A stretch of 64,000 nt of DNA from JARRKU01 sp963675565 (lineage in GTDB: Bacteria > Desulfobacterota > Desulfobacteria > Desulfobacterales > Desulfosarcinaceae), in contig CAXXYD010000004.1 of assembly GCA_963675565.2 (NCBI GenBank), positions 1,488,001 to 1,552,000 of the forward strand, in the 5' to 3' direction. Within the stretch, counting starts at the first letter, position 1, and every line of letters starts with the position of its first letter. Below the pieces are notes generated by a model that was not told the DNA's origin, did not search any database, and saw only the letters and a program-made list of their open reading frames with translations. Position numbers and translations under genes: made by a program. Shown here in pieces: positions 9,642 to 20,300 of this stretch.

Positions 9642-11270
9642 TCAATTGGCTACATCGGTAAATTCATATGCTTTGTCAGCTTCAAACGCGCCGACGCGCT
9701 TCCCGGTATTGTCTAAAATGATATACTTGTTATCTTTTAATTTTACCGTGGCCAATCCGGCGCTGAAACCGCTTAAATCGTAAGGTTTAAGATCGGCATC
9801 ATGAAAAACAAACTTGCCGGATTTATCAATGTAACCTATTTTTTCACCACCGAAGCTGACGACTTTCGCCAATCCATTTGCAAACGATCCTGCGAGGACA
9901 AAGTCGGGTTCAAGAACGAAATTGCCCGACATATCGATAAACCCTATTTTACGATCGATATATACGGCCGCCAAACCCTCGGAAAAGGATTCGACGGATG
10001 CAAACTTCGGCTCGATAACGAACGTGCCTGATTTATCGATAAATCCATATTTATTCCTTATTTGTACGCCGGCCAGCCCCCCGGAAAAAGCTTTGGCGTT
10101 AAAAAACATCGGTTTGACAATCAATCTGCCTGACTTGTCGATAAATCCATATTTGTCTTTGATTCTTACGCGGGCGAGACCTTCTGAGAAACGATCGGCT
10201 AAATGATATATGGGATCAATCACGATTTTGCCTGATTTATTGATAAAACCATATTTGTATTCTATTCTTACAGCGGCCATCCCTTCGGAAAATGAAAAAG
10301 CGTGTTCGAACTCTGGCATAATCACGAAAATGCCATCTGCTCTGATGTATCCGAAATGGCCGCCGAGTTTAACGAGAGCCAGATCCTCCTTGAATGGTTC
10401 CGCATTTTCAAAAATCGGCTCAATAACCATTTTACCGGCTTTATCGATATAGCCCCATTTCCCTCCGTCATCGATTTGCACTGCCGCCAGTCCGTTGGAG
10501 AATTCGTGTGCGGCGCTGTATTTTGGCGCTATAATCAATTTGCCGGATTTATCAATATAGCCGATCTTATATTTTTCGGAAGATTCCGATTTCTTGGCGA
10601 CTCTCGCCAGCGGTGCCCCGCTGTCATCTTGCGGGTTCTGCCAATTATCTATTTCTTTAATTCCATAATTGTTGTTCTTATGCCAGACGGAGCCATGACT
10701 TCTAAAAAAGGAAGAATTGATGATGGTCGTCGGCGTGGATTCAACACAAACAGATTGTTTCTCTGGTTTGTCCTTTAATCCGACCAACACCTTAGAAGTT
10801 ACAGCACCATTCTTTTTTTTGTATTTATAGACCGGAACTTCAACCATGACCGTTTTCTCTTCCCATTTAATGCATTTACCTACATCATAATCATCTTTTT
10901 TTGAGAGCTTGTTCTGTGTTTTAAGAATGACTAAATCACCGCCCTTTTTCGCAGCCTCTATAAGCAAACGTGAAGCAGAGTCGTCTTTATGAGCGTATTG
11001 TGTGCACTTGTCATCAAGGCATTTTTCTTTGTCATATAACACTTCTATATCTCCGATCGGGATATAGCCTTCGGAAAGAAGTGCTTCTGCACTTTTTGTT
11101 GCAATGTGCGCCGGTTCGTTTCGGCTGGGCAAATCCTCCAACAGGAATGGAATATAGTTGACTTGCTCATGTGCAGACAGCGGACGACAAGCAATGGTTA
11201 AGAACAGGATGGTCAAGGCGGCACAATTAAAGACCCTCCTGTAAGTTAAATGCGACAGAGAAAATTGCAT
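9642..11270 (-). CDS. Exported WG-repeat protein
   Basis: The product has 542 residues. A hydrophobic N-terminus (CAALTILFLTIACRPLSA) is either a signal peptide or an imperfect lipobox signal. A Cys-containing N-terminal domain follows (to about 225), then at least eight WG beta-repeats of 45-50 residues of the form GYIDKSGKLIIAPKYSAA.EFS.GLA.V (KWGYIDKAG, YGFINKSG, YGFIDKSG, IGFIDMSG, IGYIDKSG). WG repeats build a beta-structure usually linked to binding at the envelope. It sits between tpsA and tpsB, an uncommon insertion, so an accessory role in exoprotein display is plausible but unproven. Confidence 0.85.
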   Translation of the reverse strand: MQFSLSHLTYRRVFNCAALTILFLTIACRPLSAHEQVNYIPFLLEDLPSRNEPAHIATKSAEALLSEGYIPIGDIEVLYDKEKCLDDKCTQYAHKDDSASRLLIEAAKKGGDLVILKTQNKLSKKDDYDVGKCIKWEEKTVMVEVPVYKYKKKNGAVTSKVLVGLKDKPEKQSVCVESTPTTIINSSFFRSHGSVWHKNNNYGIKEIDNWQNPQDDSGAPLARVAKKSESSEKYKIGYIDKSGKLIIAPKYSAAHEFSNGLAAVQIDDGGKWGYIDKAGKMVIEPIFENAEPFKEDLALVKLGGHFGYIRADGIFVIMPEFEHAFSFSEGMAAVRIEYKYGFINKSGKIVIDPIYHLADRFSEGLARVRIKDKYGFIDKSGRLIVKPMFFNAKAFSGGLAGVQIRNKYGFIDKSGTFVIEPKFASVESFSEGLAAVYIDRKIGFIDMSGNFVLEPDFVLAGSFANGLAKVVSFGGEKIGYIDKSGKFVFHDADLKPYDLSGFSAGLATVKLKDNKYIILDNTGKRVGAFEADKAYEFTDVAN

Positions 11271-11318
11271 GTTATTACCCCATGAATTAAAATGATCAAG
11301 ATGGTTTTTATATCGTAT

Positions 11319-14300
11319 TTATTTATCCTGCTCGCCTTCATCACCAGAGTCAACGAAACCAGTGACTTCAACAGAAACCCATTTGGGTACCAGTTGATCC
11401 GATAGTTCGGCAACACGGCTGGAGAATCGCTCTTCAGCGCTTTTCATGGCGGCCGATTCTTCTGCCATCTTGCTGGTTTCCGAAACCGTGCCGGCACCCA
11501 CCAGGGTTCCGACACTGGGACCGGTAGCTGCCTGGGGAACGCCTACGGACGTTCCCGCAACATCTATGTTCTGGGCATTGAGCACTTCGCTGGCGCCGAG
11601 AATGACATTCTGTCCGGCAATTCCGGCCTCCCCCGCATCGATAATACCCGCGGGCGCAAAAAGATAGACATCGCCGGCCTCTGGCGCTTCGAGCAGCCCC
11701 TGGGAACCGTCTGGGTCATAAGTCAGCGTACGAACACCACTTCCGACAGAGGGGGGCTCCCATATAATCCGATAACCAATGAGATTGCCATTGTCGTCAT
11801 AGATCGCCTCGGTTTGGGGGGATCCCACATTAATGGCGGTTTTGGAGCCTCGACCGGCGTTGATATTGCCTTGGTCAGACCATATGGTGATGTGGCTGCC
11901 CCTTTGCGGGTCCTCATCAGGATCGTATCCTCTCCCTCTAAATGTCATGATGCGGGATTCATTTACATTGATATCCCCATTTGCATAGATGTTAATTGCA
12001 CCTCCCTTGGAAGTGAAAACGCCTGTTTCTTTTTGTAGAGCACCCGGTTCCGCAATCGCTGTGGCCCCTACATTAAAATCGTCTTTAACGTAAATATAGA
12101 TATCCGCATTTTCAGCGCTGGTCTGGATGCTTGAGTTGACCATTTCGAGATTTCCTGTAATCTCGTTAGATGAACTGGCAGCATTCAAAGGCGCATTCCA
12201 CTCATCATTGGCCTGCGCCACAACCTCGGCAGCCCCGGCTAAATCTCCCTCTGCCAAAAGGGCACTGTATTCTTCACCATAGGCTCGAATACCATCAAAG
12301 TAGTCCGCCATAAATGCTTCAGTTTCAATTGTATCCCCAACCATGTACCAGCCTGCCATCACTGCGAGCGCACTGTTCTCTTCACCAAGTTCGGAATAAA
12401 AACTGTTTCCCACAGCCTGAATACCGTCGGTAGTGCCCAGATCGATGGTGCCGCCGGCCTGCACGAGAAAAAGACCGCCGCCGGCATTGATCAACCCGGT
12501 TTCACCGACCCGGTCCAGCGATGAATCGAGAACAACATCCCCGCCCGCTTGAATAAGGGTTTCATCGTCGGAATGGACATTTTGCCCGAAAAAATAGAGC
12601 CCTTCAATATTGCCACCGGCATTTACAATGGTCTGCTTGGCCGCAACAATCTTGATCTCCAAGATATCTCCGGAAGCTGTAATTGTAATAGGTGTATTAT
12701 CGCCTGCATGCAGCACTTCGGCCCCGTCACCGGCATGCGCAGCCGCGCTTGTTTCGGACACCCACAGCAAACCATATGGGTCAACCCCATCCGTTCTTCC
12801 GTAAACGGCACTCGGGCTGCGATCCGACATCCGCAGGGTTGATCGAAGTGCGCTGCTGGAATCGTCGATATGGCCAAGAATGCTGCCACGGGCATGAACA
12901 TGGAGATTGCCGTAGGATGACGGCGCCAAAATGACACTTCTTCCCAGAAGGATATCTGCGCCGGCAATGAGAGAAACTGTGGGCGGCAGAACCGTATAGG
13001 CTTGACCATCATAATTGATTCCCTCGCCGTACCAAAATTCTCCGGAAAAGATCAGGTTTCCTTTTAAGGCCGTCATGGATACAGACGATGGTGTTTCACC
13101 ATATTCATAGTCCAGATAACGACTTTGGTTTTGAAATTCAACATACTCAGCATACGTTTGCGGGAACGTCGGGTTGAATACGGTTCCGAAATCGATCTGC
13201 CCACCTGCGAATACCGTCGCTTGCGAATCCCCCATCGCCAGGCTGGTCGTATAAGCATACCCTTGAGGTGCCTCGTTTTTGTACGGGCTGGTGATGTTTC
13301 CCATGGCAGTGATGGCCCCATTTCCCTCTACGACCTGGAAATAACCGGAAATATCACCATGGGTGAAAATGGACAAATCACCCTCCTTGAACGTGCCCAC
13401 TTGTCCGGACAGGTTTTCTCCGGCCTTGACCGTTACCGACCCGCCAGCCATGGTCGCAATACCTGCTGTTGGCGTGTTAATGGCAATAACATTTTTATAT
13501 AACCCTTCTCCAAAATCGGCCGACCAGACATATGTCGTTGAGTCACCCACATTCGCGTGTATATTGTCCCAATATTTAAGATGGGATGTTGGATATAGCG
13601 AATTCCCTCTTTTTTCCCAGTAGAATGGAATCCGGTCGATTTGGTCTGTGCCCGCACCAATATCCGCCAAGGCAACATCGCCCATGCGGAGTTGGCCGTT
13701 AACTTCCAGCCGTATATCACCACCGTCATGAACCTCACCATATCGATAATCCGTCCCGATGTAGTTATCCAGAGGACCAATTCCCGTGGTCCGAATGGCG
13801 CTGCCGGAGCTGTCGTTCAACTCGATGTGAAGATCACGCTGAACATTGGCGGAGATGTCCCCCAGTGCGGATTGGATGCCCCCATTGTTCATCATGATCA
13901 AATCTTGTCCGCAATCGACTCGAATATCGTCGAAAAACGTGCCGATACTGTATGCCATGGTGTCATTTACCATGAAACGCGGCAGGAAATCCGGTGGAAG
14001 ATAATACCGAGGATCGTACACGCTCGAGAAGCCGTAAAGAACGGTATCCCGGCTCGAAGCAAGGTGTATGGTGTTATTTTCGGTATAAATCACTTGATCA
14101 TAGTTGACATTCAGATTTCCGACACCGGCTTCGGAATGGGATTGGGTTGCCATTCTATCGGCGCTCGACCAATCCGATCCGGCGACAAGGTTGAATGACC
14201 ATGAATCATTCAATTGCGTCGGCAGGTTCGTGTCCGTGAGCGTTGCTCTGGCATAATATGTATACATGCCATATTCATCATATAATGTGTCGTCTACACT

Positions 14301-17300
14301 GGGATGATCCACCAGTGAATTGTTTAAATTGATATCGCCGCCGGCCCGCATGGTGATATTGCCTGCCTGGGCGCTATACCCCAAATCGGTCAGGTCCCAT
14401 TCATCGGTCAATGTTAGATTGCCCGTATTCCTGATTTCAATTCCAGGAACAATTTTGAGCGCCACTGCTTCACCGCCGGTCAGCGAAATGCCCGTGGTCG
14501 GGTCCGTTAAGCGGGTATTAATGCTTCCGGCATAATTTAGGAAAGCATTGGCATCCGTGTGATAGGCACCAATTGCAGTTGCGGTTATGCTCCAGTCGTT
14601 CGTATCATACTGGTAGCGCCTGACGCCTTCGACAATCACCTTCGACGAACCAATGATTTCACCAGCCAATTCCATATTCACTTCGTCAAAAACGACTGTA
14701 CCGTCATTGGGGTTCGCGTCAATTTGAGCCGCCCTGAATTGAACAGTACCGCCGGCACCGCTATTTGACGACACGTCGATCTGTGAACCAGCGTAAAAAG
14801 ACAACTGATTATCCACGGCGCTCAACCGAACCTGGCCACCAGCGCCATCCGCACAATCGGAGCATGCATTGGCAAGGATCGTTCCAAACAGCTCCAAGCT
14901 GTCCCCCGCATTGATTTCCACCGTGCCACCGTCGGGCCTGTAGGCATCGCCCGCGGCATTGATCGTACCGCTTACGGAAATGGAACCGCTGTCAGCAGCC
15001 AGGTTCACCTGGTGCGCATTTATGGTCTCGAGTGTGCCCAGATTGATATTGCCGGTGCGAATGCGCACGTCGATCTGCTCATCGAATCCATTTGCCTGGA
15101 GGATCTGCCAGAGATTCAAGGTGGAAGCGCTGTCCATTGCCCCCACATCCATGATGAACCGCCCCCCTTCTCCATCCACAGCAGCCCCGGCGGAAATCCC
15201 GCCGTCAATGGTCACGTCCGCATTTGCCGCAGATATAGTCAATGTTCCGGCGTCGCCCTGTCCGCCTGAAGAAACATCGATGGCAGCACCCGAATGGATG
15301 CCAATGGAACCGGTCTCAGCAATCAACGCCACCTGTCCTCCCGGTGCAAAGTCGTTGCCTGAAACGTCAATGAGGGCTTTGCCTGAAAGATCGATGGCGT
15401 CACCTAATGCCGGCGCACCGGTGGCCGTAAGAGTCACCCATCCGCCAGAAACATCGATCCATCCGCCATTGACAGACACATCATCGATCCATCCATCTTT
15501 CAAACCGATGGTGGCGCCCTTGATTTCGACAATTCCGCCTATGCTGGCGTCAGCCTGGATGTAATTCTCATCCGGCTTTTGAATAAGAATGTTTCTAAAA
15601 CCCTCGGCCGTGTTGCCGGCCTGTAATTTAAAATTGGTTCCTTCAAAGACTGTTTGATTCTCCGCATCGGTGGTCTCATAATAGGCGGTGGTGAGCCGTG
15701 GCGCCAAGATGGTGGTGTCGCCACTGGTGGTCAGCGATCCCTGGCCACTTAGTTTTACATCCCTGCCGGCCTTGAACAGCACCTTATTATATCCGTCCAG
15801 GATAATGTCACCATGTCCAATGTAAATATCTTCCCCAGCCTCAAAGGATAGGTCGCCGTTTAGCGGCACAGCGGAATCTGTAACGGCATCAGCGGAATTG
15901 ATCAAATGGATAACCCGTGCGCTGAGCTTGGTCGCAAAGGATTCGCCGTTCGGTGAGCTGCCTTCCAGCAACGGTGCATCAAGAACAAGCGCTCCTGTTA
16001 CACTCAACGCTGTTTCACCCAAAAAGGCAAGACCTGCCGCCGCCTTTAGCGAGACATCATTGAAACCGTAAAAGCCCTGCATGCTGCCGGGCATATAAAG
16101 ACCCAGAATGGATTGATCCGTATGGTCATCCGGCGTCACAAAAATGTTGTCTGCAGCGACGGTCAAAGCACCTTGTCCGTTGGAACGTATCTCTCCTAAA
16201 AATTGGGCGCTTTGGGCATTGATATCGATTAGCCTGGAGACATTGATAGAAGCGCCGGAACCCATCTCAAACCGCCCATCAGGGGTGTTCACGATGAGAT
16301 GCCCTTCACCTTGTCCGGAAGCTGAAATTGAACTATCGTCGTCCAGACGAATACGGCTGCTTCCGGTCAGTATTATTACAGGCGCTTCGAGATGGGCATT
16401 CTCGGCAATGGTGACCGTTTCCGTTTTTGCCAATGTGCCAATGCGCAGTATACCTAAACCGCTATCGGAAACGGCGGTATCCACAATCTGTGCTGTGTTC
16501 TGGTAATCCTCGATGAAATTGGCGATATCATCAAAACCATATTCTGCTCCCAAAAGCGATGTCGATCTTACCACAGCACTCTGCGTCCCGCTTACGGATA
16601 ACAGGCCGCCCTGACTGCTGTGCAAGCTGCCGTCCAGAACCATCGTGTTACTTAAGACAGATAGACTGCCGCCGGTTTCAGCAGTCAAAGACTGAACAAT
16701 GTAGTCTCCTTGATTGATCACATCCGCAGCCCGTCTGATGCTGTACATTTCCGGTAACCTGGAAATAAAGCCGGTGCCTGATAAAGCATCACGCCCGACC
16801 ATCACGGCATAGCCCTCATCGGTGACACTGGGCATGTTGGCGCTGTTGGCTGATCCGAGATATTGAATCACAAAAGCATTGTCCATGAAGGCATAGGAAG
16901 AATCCAGCAAGGAGTATGTACCGGCAGGCAGTCCGTATTTACCCTCTTCCACATAGATCGCAGCACCCGCCTTGTGAATGCCGGGAACAATCACATGGGT
17001 ATTGTCGGTGGCCAGTTGATCCACGAGCCCGTTAATGCCTGGCTGGAAGTCGCTGCCGTATATGCTTCCTCCTGCGGATGTGTCAATCACCGCACCCGAC
17101 TGCATAACCATTGTATCGCTGTCAACATCGATGCTGCGCTCCGGGAGTGCATCGATATATTCTTCCGGGTAAAGTGTTATTTCGCTGGATGCCGTCCATG
17201 TTGAGGGTGTCTTTTCTTTTAACCATTCATAATCCTCTATGTAGCCATACTGAACCGGGCTGTCGGCCACTACACTGGTTACGCTTCCTTCGGATAGAAA

Positions 17301-20300
17301 GACGGTATCCGCATCACTACTATCGGTATTTTGAAGAGAACCCCTGAAATAAATACGGCCCAAAGGAGCGGCCAGGTAACCATGATGAACAATTTCGGCC
17401 GCCGCAAGGGTTAGCGACCCTCCGGCGGAAACAATGGGGCCATTGACCGGCTTATCTGCCTGTTCGGTCGTTATACGCCCGTTGTCGGAGGCCAAGGTAA
17501 AATCAGAATATGTCGTGGGGTAAATACGCGACGCCTGCAACGTCAGATCTCCGGGCGTTCTTAATTTCCCTGTCCAGATAACATGTTGACGATCATTATC
17601 GTAATACTGCTCGGACGCCAAGCTTATGTCGGCGGCGGCATCCAGCAAGACCTCGTTAAAGCCGGAGAATGCCACAATTCCCTCGACGTCGATGAATTCC
17701 GCGGATAAGGAGATAAATGACGATGCTTCACCGGCTGTTAATGGGTCACCATCCCCAACCACCGCCAGATCGTATTGTCCACCATCAACATATTCTTCGT
17801 ATTTTTCCCAATTGTTGGTCACTTTGACAGTATTTGCGTTAAAAGATATCGAGGCATTATCGACACCTTTGATCAGGGGGGCATCCAACGTCAGCCCTCT
17901 TTGAAGATCGACATCCATATTCCCGGAAAACACCAGTTCTTTGAGGCTGGAAAGGGAGAGCGCGTCAAATCCACCGTCCTGAATGCGATCCGTCATGCTC
18001 GAATCAACAGGTAATCCCTCCTGCAAATTGGTTCGGGCAATCGACAAGGAAGCGGCATGGGCATGGGGATGATAGGACCGGCCATTGATATCACCTTCCA
18101 TAACCAGATTATCATAATAGATCAACGCCATACCGCCGGCATTGGCTGCGACGGTATCGGTGTATATGGTGCCGTCTGATTTATAAAAAATGCCGGCCGT
18201 CGGTGTCGATCCGGAGAGATCGATTTCAGAACCTTCCTCCATGGTAAGACTGCCGAAATTTTCGGCAATCAATTTCACCGATCCGCCGTCAAGGGGTTCA
18301 TACCGGCTGCCTGTATCGGGGATTGTTGATTCCGGCACCAGCCGGTTATAGCCCGACACATCGATAATGCCGGTTTCATACAACGTAACGCTGCGATTAT
18401 TGCCGGTGGCGCTGATCGTTACTTCGCCAGCCGGCGCTTTCAGGCGGCCTTCAATATCGGCCACCAATCCTGACAACGCAATGCTCCCTCCGGGCGCCAC
18501 CACTATGGTGGCACCGGGAGCCACCACCACGGATTCGGTGCCGCTTATCTCATCAATCGGATTGGCCTCGCCGATTTCAACGGCAGCCCGGGCCGTAATG
18601 GAGGTCTTTCCCAGATAGTCCAGGGGAACGGTAACATATCCATCGTCAGCTGTGGACATTTGACCAGATACGGATTCCATTGAAACCAGATTGGACACCG
18701 GGCTGATGACATCATCCCGGCCGGCGGATGCAGAGGCCGGTGTGGGAGCGGCGATCATGACGCGGGAAGGGGTCAGGGTAACGCCGTCGGACACTGTCAG
18801 ATCATAACGGCTGAGAAGAGAAATATTTGCAAATCCGCTTTCGGATAGTTGATCGTCCTGGAAAATCATCTCCGTTTTCATATCTGCGAACGAACCATCC
18901 AGAAATGTATCCAGATCATCATCAAAACCGAATGTTGAAGAGAGGTTTTTACGCCTCGTTCCAACCGTAATCTTTTCGGCATGCAGGGTAATGCTGCCTC
19001 CGGCGTCATAATCGAGGGCGTGGCCGTGCAAGTCGGCATCCACCACCAAAGTTGATCCCCGCAACGATATTGAACCCGCATGGCCGGCGGTGATTTCTGC
19101 ACCGGTATCAATTTCATAGCCGCCGCTCACATCCAACAGGCCACCTGTCATTAAAATGACTTCCGCGCGACCGATCGTATCATATATCCCAATGCTGCCA
19201 CCATTGATATACCCATGCTGAATGTCGTTCAATTGCCCCGCAAGGGAATTGTCGATGCGCTCTCCAGTAGCTGAGATAACGGCGCCGTCGGCCAAAAAGA
19301 AACGGTCCTGCATGGCAACCTTTCTATCGGCAATTGCGCTGGTCGGCGATGTGATCTTTTCTTCGATCATAAAGGTCACATCACCGCCGGGGATGTTGAC
19401 GGTACCCTCTATATCCATGGCGCGCGCATTCAGGGTCAGCGTGGCCGTTGCAGTATTCTCGTAAGTCAGCGGTTCATACGCACCTGCGGAAGAGGCCCGA
19501 AAGCCGCCGGGGTTCAAGGCCAGCACAGCATCCTTTTCCACCGAAATTTTGGTGGTGGCCTCGATACGAATATCGCTCAGTCTGGCACTGCTCAATATTT
19601 CAGCAGGAAGAACACTTCTGGTTAGCGTTCGCCCGCCGACATTCTGAAACTCGGAACGATAGGCCGCATCAGCATCGATCAACGCTGTAGCTGCGTTGAA
19701 ATCTGCAGACAGTTCGGGGGTATCCTCAGCAATGACCACTTCATCAGCGCCATGTTGCAAGATCACCCACTCCATTGTATCAGCGGTCGGGCCGATAATC
19801 AGCTCTCCCCCTCTGGGTGCTTTTACGCCTGCCGCCATTTGAACCGCATATTGGCCGTACATGACTTCCGGAAGCATGGTCTCAGTCTGGTAAAAGCCGC
19901 GCGTGGCAGAACCATCAAGGCGACCATTTAAGGCAATGCCCCTGGCCGCCATTGTCAACGTGCCGGCATCGTCGCCCCGTACAAAGCCATCTGTATATGA
20001 AAGAAATGCATTGCCGCCGCCAAAATAGATGCCGTCATATGTCTCGATGATCCCATAGCGTTCGTGAACCTTCTCCTGGTAATTGATCACGGCATCATAC
20101 TCAAGGTATGTGGGCGCGTTGCTGATATCGTAAACCTTATTACCTGATATCAACTTGGTCGTGCTGTAATAGCCAGGCAAAACAATTGTACCGCCTCCTG
20201 AAAAATCGATGGAGGCCGCTTCTTTTCCACCGCCCTCCCCCATTACGATGATATCACCGTCCACGGCATTCAACACGATATCACCGCCATCGGTGGCCAT